Origin: Micromonospora luteifusca
GTDB lineage: Bacteria > Actinomycetota > Actinomycetes > Mycobacteriales > Micromonosporaceae
Direction: 5' to 3'
NCBI RefSeq assembly: GCF_016907275.1
Contig: NZ_JAFBBP010000001.1
Span: forward strand, 1,612,001 to 1,676,000
Length of the DNA: 64,000 nucleotides
Part shown: positions 43,109 to 52,055 of the stretch, in pieces
How positions within the stretch are numbered: the first letter of the stretch is position 1
How the letters are laid out: each line of letters starts with the position of its first letter
The notes under the pieces: generated by a model
Told to the model about the DNA's origin: nothing
Seen by the model: only the letters and a program-made list of their open reading frames with translations
The model's database searches: none
Translations under genes and position numbers: made by a program

Positions 43109-44709
43109 CACTTCGCCTCACCCCGCAGCCCGGCCCAGTACGCCCCGTCCACCGCATCGGCGCTGGCCTTGCGGCGCTTGGCGGACCGGCCCTCGCCGGC
43201 TGCCCGCCGGGCGCGCCGGGACGCCAGGTCGACCAGGGTCGGGGTGTCGTCGACGGGTGGCGGCACCTCTTCCGGTACGTACCGGGCCGGCGGGCGCCAG
43301 TAGTCCGGTTCCTCCGGCAGATCGTCCTCGATGCTGTGCCGGCCACTGCCACTGCGCGGCGTCGCCGAGATCGGGCTGGCCGAGATCGGGCCAGCGGAGA
43401 TTGGGCCGGCCGAGATCGGCTCGTCGGCCTGCCACCGGCGCGGGCTGTCCCACGGCTCCTCGGGCTCGACCGTCGGCTGTGGTGGTGCGGAGTATCGGCT
43501 GCCGTCGTCCTCGCTGCGGGACCGGCGACCGGATCGTTCGGCGACCGGTTCCTCGCCGCGTCGCCGCCCGCTCGCAGCAGCCTCGTCCCGGGTACGCGAG
43601 CGCCGCCGGGTCACCGGCTCCAACTCCTCCTCGTCGCGCCGTCGGGTGACGGTCTCCTCGGCGCTGCGGCGCGTCGAGCGGCGGGTCGCGGGCTCCACCT
43701 CGTCACGGCGGCCGCGCGACGGCCGTTCGGTGTCGCGGCGGGCCGCCGGCTCTTGCACCCGCTGACGTCGGCTGGGCCGGGTCGGCTCGGCGAGCGAGCC
43801 GGGCTCGGGCACCACCGGGACGGTGAACCGTTCGGGGTCGCGCCGCGCGGTCGGCGCGGCCCACGTGGCGGTGGTGCTCTCCGCCCAGGCGGGCCGCTTG
43901 TCCGCGTCGGCGCTGCGGCGGCGGCTCAGCCCGGCCAGCTTCGATCGGCCGCGGGCCGCCTCACCGGCCCGACCGGCCAGTGCCGCGTTCCGCACCGCGG
44001 CCTGGTGCTGCTCGCGGCTGCGTCGCCCGATGGTGACCGAGAGCCGGACCAGCAGTGCCAGTACCACCAGCAGGATGCAGCCGAGGTAGCTGAACACCAC
44101 CCAGGGCTTCGCGGCCCGACCGGCGTTGAGGCCGTGCAGCACGGCGAACGGCCAGGCCAGGTACGCGGTGGAGTGCAGCGTGCGCCACAGCCACTTCGGA
44201 CCGACGCCGGCGAAGCGGGCCCGGATGATGCCGGTCCAGATCACGCTGACCATCAGCAGGGCGGCCACCGTGCCGAGCCCGACGTAGAGCCCTCGGCCGC
44301 CGACGAACGGCACCAGCGCGTCGGTCGCCGCCGCCCGCCCGGTGCCGATCTTCGTGAGGACGTGGAAACCGAGCCCGGCCACGCCCAGCACGCCGGTGGC
44401 CCGGTGCGCCGACTGCATCAGCACCCGGTGCGAGATGCGCAGCACCAGCCGGTCGGTGGCGAGCAGACCGAGCATCACGGTGAGGCTCAACGCCACCAGG
44501 GAGACCACCCCGGCGAAGAACTCGGTGAAGAAGAAGCCGTACGCGTACGCCGTCTGGCCGGCGCCGGTCAGCATGATCGCTGCCCAGAGCGCGGCGAGCA
44601 CCGACGCGATCAGCAGGGTGGCCGCAGACCGGGACGGGGCGCGCACCCCCCGACTGCTGGCGCTGGTCCGGACGGTCGCCGCCTTCTGGTTCTGCTGTGC
44701 CCGGGCCAT
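43108..44709 (-). CDS. Ferric reductase-like transmembrane haem protein with long charged tail
   Basis: 533 residues from ATG 44709 (SD GAGGAG). Five to six helices (about 32-255). Paired His in SAHRATGVLGVAGLGFHVL and RTLHSTAYLAWPFAVLHG, 13-14 residues apart in successive helices, are the bis-haem-b ligands of ferric-reductase-like proteins. Residues 260-533 form a cytoplasmic Arg/Glu/Ser-rich disordered tail, with a five-residue repeat (PISAG/PISAS/PISAT) near 430-450 and a more ordered end. No FAD/NAD domain of its own: the next gene (NuoF-ferredoxin) probably supplies electrons. First gene of the operon. Confidence 0.82.
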   Translation of the reverse strand: MARAQQNQKAATVRTSASSRGVRAPSRSAATLLIASVLAALWAAIMLTGAGQTAYAYGFFFTEFFAGVVSLVALSLTVMLGLLATDRLVLRISHRVLMQSAHRATGVLGVAGLGFHVLTKIGTGRAAATDALVPFVGGRGLYVGLGTVAALLMVSVIWTGIIRARFAGVGPKWLWRTLHSTAYLAWPFAVLHGLNAGRAAKPWVVFSYLGCILLVVLALLVRLSVTIGRRSREQHQAAVRNAALAGRAGEAARGRSKLAGLSRRRSADADKRPAWAESTTATWAAPTARRDPERFTVPVVPEPGSLAEPTRPSRRQRVQEPAARRDTERPSRGRRDEVEPATRRSTRRSAEETVTRRRDEEELEPVTRRRSRTRDEAAASGRRRGEEPVAERSGRRSRSEDDGSRYSAPPQPTVEPEEPWDSPRRWQADEPISAGPISAGPISASPISATPRSGSGRHSIEDDLPEEPDYWRPPARYVPEEVPPPVDDTPTLVDLASRRARRAAGEGRSAKRRKASADAVDGAYWAGLRGEAK

Positions 44710-45021
44710 GTGCTCCTCGATCGTCTCGCGGCGGCGTACCACCGGCCGACCCCTGCTCCCCCATCCAGTACGGACCGGCGGGGCGTGCGGATCACCCGTG
44801 GCCGGAAATTTCTGGGCCGACATCGAACCGAGTGGCGGCGGCGTGCGTTGTGCCCGCTCCCCCCGCACCGAACCGGGCAGTGACGAGTGTCCATGCATTG
44901 ACACTCGTTGCAACACGCTTGTAATCTTTCAGAAAATTTCAGCCCAGGTTGCAACGTCCCGGCAACCCGGCGCTTCCCCGCCGCACCACCAACCCCCTCC
45001 CTGCGCTCGTCAGGAGTCCCG
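44710..45021. promoter_or_regulatory. Divergent promoter region with two GTTGCAAC palindromes
   Basis: 312 bases between the redox operon and alpha-amylase. GTTGCAAC occurs at 44907-44914 and 44948-44955, flanking an AT-rich stretch with CTTGTAATC and a repeated TTTCAG. Such spaced palindromes resemble operators of the LacI-type MalR regulator of actinomycete amylases. SD CAGGAG (45011-45016) precedes the amylase ATG. Confidence 0.5.
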
Positions 45022-46467
45022 ATGCACCGACGTCGACGCGGCTCGGCGATCCTCGCCCTCGGCCTGGTCGCCAGCCTGCTCGTCCCCACCACCGTGACGG
45101 CACCCCCGGCCGTCGCCGCCCCGTCCGGGGCCAAGAAGGTCATCGTCCAGCTCTTCGAGTGGAACTGGCCCTCGGTGGCCAGCGAGTGCCAGAGCACGCT
45201 CGGCCCGAAGGGCTACGGCTACGTCCAGGTCTCGCCCCCGCAGGAACACGTGCGGGGCGACCAGTGGTGGCTGGCGTACCAGCCGGTCAGCTACCGGATC
45301 GAGTCCCGCAAGGGCACCCGGGCCCAGTTCCGGTCGATGGTCGACACCTGCCACGCGGCCGGGGTGAAGGTGATCGTGGACGCGGTCATCAACCACATGT
45401 CCGGTCAGGACAACGGCGGCACCGGCTGGGCCGGCTCGTCCTACTCGCACTACGACTACCCGGGCATCTACCAGACCCAGGACTTCCACCACTGCGGGCG
45501 CAACGGCGGCGACGACATCGCCAACTACAACGACCGGTACGAGGTGCAGAACTGCGAGCTGGTCAACCTGTCGGACCTGAAGACCGAGTCGGACTACGTC
45601 CGCACGAAGATCGCCTCGTACCTCAACGACCTGCTCTCCCTCGGCGTGGACGGCTTCCGAATGGACGCCAGCAAGCACATGCCGGCCGCCGACATCGCCG
45701 CGATCAGGGGCAAGCTGTCCCGCTCGGCGTACATCGTGCAGGAAGTCATCCACGGTGCCGGCGAACCGGTCCAGCCGACCGAGTACACCGGCAACGGTGA
45801 CGTGCACGAGTTCCGCTACGGCAAGGACCTGGCCCGGGTGTTCCGCTCCGAGCGGCTGGCCTACCTGCGCAACTTCGGCGAGGGTTGGGGGCATCTGCCC
45901 ACCGGGCCGGCCTCGGTGTTCGTCGACAACCACGACACCCAGCGCGACGCCGGCGGGGTCCTGACCTACAAGGACCGGGGCATCTACGCCCTGGCGAACG
46001 CCTTCATGCTGGCCTGGCCGTACGGCTCGCCGACCGTGATGTCCAGCTACACCTTCAGCAACCGCGACGCCGGCCCACCCTCGGACGGCGCCAACAGGAC
46101 ACTCAACACCACCTGCTACTCGGGTTGGGAGTGCGAACACCGCTGGCCGGTGATCGCCAACATGGTCGGCTTCCGCAACGCCACCGAGGGCGCCGGGGTG
46201 GCCAACTGGTACGACAACGGCAACAACCACATCGCGTTCAGCCGCAGCGGCAAGGGTTTCATCACCATCAACGACGAGGATGCCGCGGTGAACGGCCGCT
46301 CCTACTACACCGGGCTGCCCGCCGGTCGGTACTGCGATGTCATCCACGGCACGTACGCGGGCGGCACGTGCAGCGGTCCAGTGCTCACGGTGGACGCCAA
46401 CGGCTGGTTCGCGGCCAACGTGCCCGCACACGACGCGGTAGCGATCCACCTCGGCGCCCGCGTGTGA
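45022..46467 (+). CDS. Secreted alpha-amylase (GH13)
   Basis: 481 residues from ATG 45022. Arg-rich Sec signal peptide, cleavage near PAVAAPSG. Conserved GH13 regions: DAVINHM (I), GFRMDASKHM with nucleophile Asp about 215 (II), QEVIHGAGEP with acid Glu about 241 (III), FVDNHDTQR with Asp about 305 (IV). The small N-terminal start VIVQLFEWNWPSVASECQ is typical of streptomycete/animal-type amylases. C-terminal beta domain ends GARV; no starch-binding domain. Extracellular starch hydrolysis. Likely maltose-controlled through the upstream palindromes. Confidence 0.95.
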   Translation: MHRRRRGSAILALGLVASLLVPTTVTAPPAVAAPSGAKKVIVQLFEWNWPSVASECQSTLGPKGYGYVQVSPPQEHVRGDQWWLAYQPVSYRIESRKGTRAQFRSMVDTCHAAGVKVIVDAVINHMSGQDNGGTGWAGSSYSHYDYPGIYQTQDFHHCGRNGGDDIANYNDRYEVQNCELVNLSDLKTESDYVRTKIASYLNDLLSLGVDGFRMDASKHMPAADIAAIRGKLSRSAYIVQEVIHGAGEPVQPTEYTGNGDVHEFRYGKDLARVFRSERLAYLRNFGEGWGHLPTGPASVFVDNHDTQRDAGGVLTYKDRGIYALANAFMLAWPYGSPTVMSSYTFSNRDAGPPSDGANRTLNTTCYSGWECEHRWPVIANMVGFRNATEGAGVANWYDNGNNHIAFSRSGKGFITINDEDAAVNGRSYYTGLPAGRYCDVIHGTYAGGTCSGPVLTVDANGWFAANVPAHDAVAIHLGARV

Positions 46468-46476
46468 TCACCGCCG

Positions 46477-46522
46477 GGAAGGCACCCCCGTTGTCGCGTT
46501 TGGTATGGCAGGGGTGCCTTCC
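46477..46522. terminator. 12-bp hairpin after amylase
   Basis: Arms 46477-46488 and 46511-46522 (GGAAGGCACCCC and its complement) pair perfectly around a 22-base loop, 9 bases after the amylase stop. It directly precedes the proposed promoter of the transpeptidase gene. Confidence 0.75.
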
Positions 46523-46539
46523 TGGCAAGGTAAGTCGGA

Positions 46540-46545
46540 TACAGT
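46540..46545 (+). promoter_or_regulatory. Candidate -10 of L,D-transpeptidase gene (leaderless)
   Basis: TACAGT ends 7 bases before the GTG start, so transcription would begin at the start codon. No convincing -35 and no SD close to the GTG. Confidence 0.4.
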
Positions 46546-46551
46546 GAATTC

Positions 46552-47460
46552 GTGCGTTTTGACCGAATGTCCTCGTACCGCCGCCGCGCCGTCTGGGTTG
46601 GCGCCGCCATCGCCGTACCCGCGCTGCTGGTGGCCGCGCTGCTGGTGGGTCAGGCCCTCACGCCGCAATCGACGAGCCCCGACCTGCCGGCCGCGGCCTC
46701 CGACCCGACGCCGAGCAGTGTCGAGCAGAGCCCGGAGGAGTCGGTCCCCGCAGCCGCGCCCGCCCCGGCCGGGCTACCTGTGGTCGACTACGACCCGGCG
46801 CCCGGAGGGTTCCCCGTCGATCCGGGCGCCATGGACACCACGCCGCTGACCGAGGGCGCGCACCCGACCAAGCGGATCGCCGCGTACGACGCGCCCGGCG
46901 GTCGTCCGAGAGCCTTCCTCGAACCGACGATCAGCGGTGTCGACCTGACCATGCCAATCGCCGAGCGGCGCGCCGGCTGGGTGGCCGTCCTGCTGCCCTC
47001 CGCGAACCGGCGGCTCGCCTGGCTGCCTCCCGGCGGGTTCGACACCGTGCCGCTGCGCGACCAGATCGTGGTGGAACGCAAGGTCCACCGGCTCACCTGG
47101 TACCGGGCCGGAAAGGCGGTGCGCTCCTGGGAGGTCAGCCTCGGTCAGTCGGGGCAGGACACTCCGCTCGGGCGGACCTTCATCCTGGGCCGCACCCCGC
47201 CGCCGGAGGAGGTCTACGGCGGAGTGGACATCTACGCCCTCGGTGCGGTGCCCGACGACCCGGAGTCGGTGCCGGCCAGCCTGCGCGGTGCGCACATCGG
47301 GGTACACAGCTGGCACAACGACGACGAGTTGGGTGAGAACACCACAAACGGTTGCATCCGGCTGACCCGCAGCGGCCAGCGGGAGTTGCTCGCCGAGGTC
47401 CGCCCCGGCAGCAGCGTGGTGGTCGTCGACAAGCTGCCCACCCCGCCGCCAACCGCCTGA
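46552..47460 (+). CDS. L,D-transpeptidase (YkuD family)
   Basis: 302 residues from GTG 46552; ATG 46567 possible. One N-terminal membrane helix or uncleaved signal (about 14-36), Pro/Ser-rich linker, then a YkuD domain in the last 130 residues. Catalytic region HIGVHSWHNDDELGENTTNG ends at Cys268 in NGCIRL, giving the HX(n)NGC layout (the usual S/T-H-G-C is N-G-C here). It would form 3-3 cross-links in peptidoglycan or anchor proteins to the wall. Independent gene after the amylase hairpin. Confidence 0.88.
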   Translation: MRFDRMSSYRRRAVWVGAAIAVPALLVAALLVGQALTPQSTSPDLPAAASDPTPSSVEQSPEESVPAAAPAPAGLPVVDYDPAPGGFPVDPGAMDTTPLTEGAHPTKRIAAYDAPGGRPRAFLEPTISGVDLTMPIAERRAGWVAVLLPSANRRLAWLPPGGFDTVPLRDQIVVERKVHRLTWYRAGKAVRSWEVSLGQSGQDTPLGRTFILGRTPPPEEVYGGVDIYALGAVPDDPESVPASLRGAHIGVHSWHNDDELGENTTNGCIRLTRSGQRELLAEVRPGSSVVVVDKLPTPPPTA

Positions 47461-47470
47461 GCGGAAGCCG

Positions 47471-48115
47471 TCACTCGCCGAGCAGCCAACCGTTCTGCTC
47501 GGCGATCCGGATCGCCTCGGCCCGGTTGCGCGCACCGGTCTTGCCGATCGCCGCCGAGAGGTGGTTACGGATCGTCCCCTCGGACAGGTGCAGCACCCCG
47601 GCCAGGTCGGCGACCGTGCCGCCGCTTCGAGCCGTCCGCAGCACCTCGGTCTCCCGCTCGGTCAGCGGGCTGACCCCGGCGGCCAGGGTTTCGGCGGCCA
47701 GCGTCGGGTCGACCACCCGCAGGCCGGCGTGTACCCGGCGGACCGCGTCGGCGAGCTGCCGGGCCGGGGTGTCCTTGACCACGAAGCCGCTCGCGCCGGC
47801 CTCCATCGCCCGGCGCAGGTAGCCGGGCCGGCCGAAGGTGGTCACCATCAGCACCCGGCAGGTCGGCAGCGCGGTCCGTAACGCGGCGGCAGCGGCGATC
47901 CCGTCCAGGCCGGGCATCTCCACGTCCAGCAGGGCAACGTCCGGGGTGGTGCGGCGTGCCTCGGGCACCACCTCGTCGCCCCGGCCGACCTCGGCCACCA
48001 CGGTCAGGTCCTCCTCCAGCTCGAGCAGCGCGGCCAGCGCGCCCCGGACCAGCGCCTGGTCGTCGGCGAGCAGCAGGCGGATCGGGTTGGGCTGCTCATC
48101 GCCGGGGCCGCTCAC
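47471..48115 (-). CDS. NarL/LuxR-family response regulator
   Basis: 214 residues from GTG 48115, overlapping the kinase stop (GTGA). Receiver with phosphoacceptor Asp in VALLDVEMPGLDG, Thr in VTTFG, Lys in VVKDTP. LuxR helix-turn-helix LTERETEVLRTARSGGTVAD then LAGVLHLSEGTIRNHLSAAI. Closely resembles DesR/LiaR-type regulators. Last gene of a four-gene operon with ABC exporter and kinase, so it probably controls that exporter. Confidence 0.92.
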   Translation of the reverse strand: MSGPGDEQPNPIRLLLADDQALVRGALAALLELEEDLTVVAEVGRGDEVVPEARRTTPDVALLDVEMPGLDGIAAAAALRTALPTCRVLMVTTFGRPGYLRRAMEAGASGFVVKDTPARQLADAVRRVHAGLRVVDPTLAAETLAAGVSPLTERETEVLRTARSGGTVADLAGVLHLSEGTIRNHLSAAIGKTGARNRAEAIRIAEQNGWLLGE

Positions 48116-49242
48116 CGGGCCTCCGCCGGCGCGTGCACCCGGAGCAGGAAGCCACTCCCGTCCGGCCGTCGACCGACGCTCACCACGGCGTCCAGCTGCC
48201 GTGCCCGCTCCCGTAGGCCGACGAGCCCGTTCCCGGTGGCGTCGGGAGTGGACGGACCGCGGCCGTCGTCGCTCACCTCGACCCGACCCGGATGTACTCG
48301 GATCGTGCAGCACCGCGCCCCACTGTGCCGGACCACGTTGGTCACCCCTTCCCGTACCGCCCAGCCGAACAACCGGTCCCACTCGTCCGGCAGCGCCGGC
48401 ACCTCGGCCGGCAGATCCGCCGCGATGCCCGCCGCGGCCAGCGCGGAGCGGGCACCGGCCAGTTCCGCCGTGAGGCTGACCTCGCGGTACGCCCCAACCG
48501 TCTGCCGTACGTCGGACAGCGCGGCCCGGGCCAGCGCTTCCACCTCGGCGACCTCGACGGCGGCACGCTCGGTGTCCATCTCGATCAGCCGCCCGGCCAA
48601 CTCTGCCTTGATCGCCACCACTGTCAGCGAGTGGCCCAGGATGTCGTGCAGGTCGCGGGCGGCGCGAGCACGCTCCTCGGCCACCGCGAGCCGGCCGATC
48701 TCCTGCTGGGCGGCCTGGAGCTCACCGTTGCGTTGGGCCAGCCGCGACACCCCGAACATGGCGAACGAGGCGAGCAGCACCGCGAAGACGATGCCGCTCT
48801 CCGCCTCCCATCCCGGCACCAGCCAGGACGCCAGTGCGGGGGTCAGCGCGCAGACGGCCACGGAGGCCAACGCCTCCCACTGCGGCAGCAGGAACACCGC
48901 CGCCGCCGCGACGTAGACCAGTGTGGCCAGCCAGTCCCCGCCGGTGCCCGGGATGCTGACCAGGCCCACCGCGAGCATCAGCAGCAGCGCGACCCGCGCC
49001 CGGCCCGCCGGGATCGGAAGCAGCAACTGGCGCAGCCGGCGGGCCCACTGGAACAGCAGCACGTAACCGAGGGCGAAGACGACAAGCGCCACGACGCCGA
49101 GGATCCGCCGCCAGGGCTGTGGCTGGTGCAACGCGGTGGCGAGCGGCACGTTGAGGAAGAACAACCAGACGGCCGCCAGCAGCCAGCCGGTGAACCGCCA
49201 GTGGCGGCTCGCCGGCCGGGACTGCCCCGTCGAAAGGTCCAT
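48112..49242 (-). CDS. NarL-family sensor histidine kinase
   Basis: 376 residues from ATG 49242. Five to six membrane helices (about 18-150) with very short loops, the DesK-like intramembrane-sensing layout. HisKA_3 box RAARDLHDILGHSLTVVAIKA with His about 200, then HATPase with VTNVVRHSGAR (N box) and GNGLVGLRERA. Partner of the regulator overlapping its stop. The short loops suggest it senses membrane perturbation, perhaps by the substrate of the adjacent transporter. Confidence 0.92.
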   Translation of the reverse strand: MDLSTGQSRPASRHWRFTGWLLAAVWLFFLNVPLATALHQPQPWRRILGVVALVVFALGYVLLFQWARRLRQLLLPIPAGRARVALLLMLAVGLVSIPGTGGDWLATLVYVAAAAVFLLPQWEALASVAVCALTPALASWLVPGWEAESGIVFAVLLASFAMFGVSRLAQRNGELQAAQQEIGRLAVAEERARAARDLHDILGHSLTVVAIKAELAGRLIEMDTERAAVEVAEVEALARAALSDVRQTVGAYREVSLTAELAGARSALAAAGIAADLPAEVPALPDEWDRLFGWAVREGVTNVVRHSGARCCTIRVHPGRVEVSDDGRGPSTPDATGNGLVGLRERARQLDAVVSVGRRPDGSGFLLRVHAPAEAR

Positions 49243-49270
49243 TGGGTTCACGCTAGTGGTCGGTGCGCGC

Positions 49271-50071
49271 TCAGACCCGCGCGGTGTCCCGCCGGAACAA
49301 CCGCGCCGCACCGACGCCGAAGAGCAGCGCCCAGACGACGAGGTTCACCACCGGCGCCATGCTGACCCCTCCGCCGGTCAGCGGTGTACGGGCCAGCACG
49401 CCCATGCCGTACACCGGGGTGAACTTGGCGACCTGCTGAAGGACGTCCGGCAGCACCTCGACCGGAACGAACAGCCCACCGAACATGGCCAGCACGGCCA
49501 GGACCGGGCCGATGATCTGCATGACGTTCTCGGCCGGTGCCAGGTAGCCGATGAAGAGACCGAACGCGGCGAAGACCAGCGAGCCGAGCCAGGCGGCGAG
49601 CCCGGACAGCAACCAGATGTACGCCGGGATGCGGACGCCGGCCGCGGCACCGACGACGAACTCGACGACGACCGCGAGCAGACCGAGGCTCATCGCGGTG
49701 ATCAGCTTGGTCGCCACGTACGCCGCCGGGCGCAACGGGGTGAGCCGCAGTTGCCGGCTCCAGCCCAGCGCCCGCTCGGTGGCGACCGCGCCACCGACAC
49801 TGGTGGTCGCCACCATGGCCGCGTACACGGCCAGGCTGATCATGACGTACGCCGTCACCGGACGGCCGTTGTCCAGCGACTGCCCGCCCTGCGGCAGGCC
49901 GAAGATGAGGAAGAAGACGCCCGGCATGATCAGCGTGAAGGCGAGGGTGCGGCGGTTGCGCAGCACCCGGCGTAGCTCGATGCGCAGGGCGCCCGGGGCG
50001 AACCCGCCCAGTGCGGGCAGCCGACGGTCCGGCTCACTGGCGCGGATGGGGGTGGGGGTGGAGGTGGTCAT
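49271..50071 (-). CDS. ABC-2 type transporter permease
   Basis: 266 residues. Six hydrophobic segments starting with LAFTLIMPGVFFLIFGLP and a conserved ALGWSRQLRLTPLRPAAYVA cytoplasmic loop characteristic of DrrB/YhhJ-like ABC-2 permeases. Starts one base after the ATPase stop (50073), so cotranscribed. Probably exports a drug, lipid or peptide. Confidence 0.9.
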   Translation of the reverse strand: MTTSTPTPIRASEPDRRLPALGGFAPGALRIELRRVLRNRRTLAFTLIMPGVFFLIFGLPQGGQSLDNGRPVTAYVMISLAVYAAMVATTSVGGAVATERALGWSRQLRLTPLRPAAYVATKLITAMSLGLLAVVVEFVVGAAAGVRIPAYIWLLSGLAAWLGSLVFAAFGLFIGYLAPAENVMQIIGPVLAVLAMFGGLFVPVEVLPDVLQQVAKFTPVYGMGVLARTPLTGGGVSMAPVVNLVVWALLFGVGAARLFRRDTARV

Positions 50072-50072
50072 C

Positions 50073-50972
50073 TCAGGCTCCGGTGTGCGCGGTGGTCAGG
50101 GCGAGGAAGGCATCCTCGAGGTTGCGGGAGGTGATCTCCACGTCCCGTGCGTCGGTCCGGGTGAGCAGGTACCGGGCGATCGCGTCCGAGTCGCTGGTAC
50201 GCACCAGCACGCTGTCGCCGCGTACCTCCACGGCGTCCACGCCGGACAGCGCGGCCAGCGTGGCCTGGTCGGCGCCGGGCAGGGTGGCCCGCACCGTACG
50301 ACCGGCGGCCAGGTTCTTGATCTCCGCGGTGGTGCCGTCGGCGACAATGCGCCCCTGCCGGACCAGCACGATCCGGTCGGCGTACGCGTCCGCCTCGTCC
50401 AGGTAGTGGGTGGCGAAGATGACGGTCCGTCCGGCCCGGGCGTCACGGCGCAGGGCCTGCCAGAAGTCCCGCCGACCCTCGACGTCCATGCCGGTGGTCG
50501 GCTCGTCGAGCACCATCAGGTCCGGGTCGGGCAACAGCGCCAGCGCGAAGCGCAGTCGCTGCTGCTGTCCGCCAGAGCAACGCCCGACCACCCGCCCGGC
50601 GATGTCGGCGATGCCCGCCCGCTCCAGCACCTCGGCGGCCGGGCGGGTGTGCCGGTAGAAGTGCGAGGTCATCTCGACCGTCTCGCCGACGGTGAGGTCC
50701 TTGAGCAACCCGCCGGTCTGCAGGACGGCGGCGACCCGACCCCGGGCCACCGCGTTGTCCGGGGTGCCGCCGAGGATGCGGACGGTGCCCGCGTCCGGGC
50801 GGGCCAACCCGAGCAGCATGTCGATGGTGGTGGTCTTTCCCGCGCCGTTCGGGCCCAGGAACGCCACCACCTCGCCGGGCTGCACCCGCAGGCTCAGCCC
50901 GTCGACCGCGGTGACCGCGCCGAAGGTCTTGGTGAGGCCGTCCAACTCCACGGCCGGATTCGTACTGGTCAT
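50073..50972 (-). CDS. ABC transporter ATP-binding protein (DrrA-like)
   Basis: 299 residues from ATG 50972. Walker A FLGPNGAGKTTTIDML, signature VVGRCSGGQQQRLRFALALL, Walker B LMVLDEPTTGMD, H-loop FATHYLDEA. A C-terminal extension of about 80 residues is typical of DrrA-type exporters. First gene of the operon ATPase-permease-kinase-regulator, an arrangement of self-controlled stress or drug exporters. Confidence 0.94.
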   Translation of the reverse strand: MTSTNPAVELDGLTKTFGAVTAVDGLSLRVQPGEVVAFLGPNGAGKTTTIDMLLGLARPDAGTVRILGGTPDNAVARGRVAAVLQTGGLLKDLTVGETVEMTSHFYRHTRPAAEVLERAGIADIAGRVVGRCSGGQQQRLRFALALLPDPDLMVLDEPTTGMDVEGRRDFWQALRRDARAGRTVIFATHYLDEADAYADRIVLVRQGRIVADGTTAEIKNLAAGRTVRATLPGADQATLAALSGVDAVEVRGDSVLVRTSDSDAIARYLLTRTDARDVEITSRNLEDAFLALTTAHTGA

Positions 50973-51162
50973 GGTGTAGATGTTCCGGCCTGGCGTACTC
51001 CGATGCCTGGAGCGGCCGTCATGCCCCGACCATGACATTTGTCAGGGGCCGTCCCCGGGCGGCGGCGGCACGGAGCGGACGCGCCCGCACGGACGGCGGA
51101 GGATTTTCGCGCACCGCAACGGGTAACCGCCGGGCCGGACGCCGCGACACCGGGAGGACGCG

Positions 51163-52017
51163 ATGGGTGCCACGCCGCAGGGTCGGGTCGACACGGTCGT
51201 GCTCATCCACGGGCTCTGGATGACCCCGCGCAGCTGGGAGGGGTGGGCCCAGCGGTACACCGAGCGCGGCATGCACGTCATCACCCCAGCCTGGCCCGGC
51301 ATGGACCGCTCCGTGGAGCAGTTGCGCGACGACCCCGGCCCGATCGCCGAGCAGAGCATCGCCACGATCGTCGCGCACTACGACCGGATCATCCGCGCGC
51401 TGCCACGACCACCGATCATCATGGGGCACTCGTTCGGCGGCCTGATCGCGCAGGTCCTGGTCGACCGGGGCCTCGGCGCGGCCGCAGTGGGGGTGCACCC
51501 CGCGCAGGTGAAGGGTGTGCTCAAAATCCCGCTGAGCCAACTGCGCTCCGGCTTCCCGATCCTGCGCAGCCCCGCCAACCGGAGCAAGGCCGTCCCGTTC
51601 ACCCAGGACGACTTCGCCTACACCTTCGGCAACACAATGAGCCGTGAAGACTCCGACCGGGCCTGGCAACGCTACGCCGTCCCCGGCGCCGGCCGGGTGT
51701 TCTTCGAGGGCGCGTTCGCCAACGTCGACCCGCGCTCACCAGCCCGGGTCGACGTCGGGCGCCATGATCGCGCGCCGCTGCTGCTGATGGCCGGCGAACA
51801 GGACCACGTGGTGCCGGCGTCGGTGGTCCGCGCCAACGCGGGGCTCTACCAGAAGTCCCGGGCGCTCACCGCGTACGAGGAGTTCCCCGGCCGGTCGCAC
51901 TTCACCGTCGGCGAGGACGGCTGGGAAAAGGTCGCCGACTACGCGCTGGACTGGGCGCTACGCGCGGCGGCCCTACCGCGGGAAGCAACGATCGCCAGCG
52001 AAAGCCCCCGACGCTGA
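51163..52017 (+). CDS. Alpha/beta hydrolase (lipase/esterase-like)
   Basis: 284 residues, SD GGGAGGA. Starts VDTVVLIHGLWMTPRSWEGW (oxyanion HGLW), nucleophile elbow IMGHSFGGLIAQ (Ser about 88), Asp in LLMAGEQDHVVPA region and His in FPGRSHFTVGE. No signal peptide. Substrate unknown. It stands alone between the ABC operon (divergent) and the site-2 protease gene. Confidence 0.87.
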   Translation: MGATPQGRVDTVVLIHGLWMTPRSWEGWAQRYTERGMHVITPAWPGMDRSVEQLRDDPGPIAEQSIATIVAHYDRIIRALPRPPIIMGHSFGGLIAQVLVDRGLGAAAVGVHPAQVKGVLKIPLSQLRSGFPILRSPANRSKAVPFTQDDFAYTFGNTMSREDSDRAWQRYAVPGAGRVFFEGAFANVDPRSPARVDVGRHDRAPLLLMAGEQDHVVPASVVRANAGLYQKSRALTAYEEFPGRSHFTVGEDGWEKVADYALDWALRAAALPREATIASESPRR

Positions 52018-52055
52018 GCCCGCATGTGTCGGCCGGCCGAGGGTAACGGACAGGG

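Noticed and set aside
39968..43303. Long open frame on the plus strand across the redox operon
   Set aside because: Composition is low-complexity Gln/Arg/Gly-rich, and the minus-strand genes have clear motifs and overlapping starts and stops.
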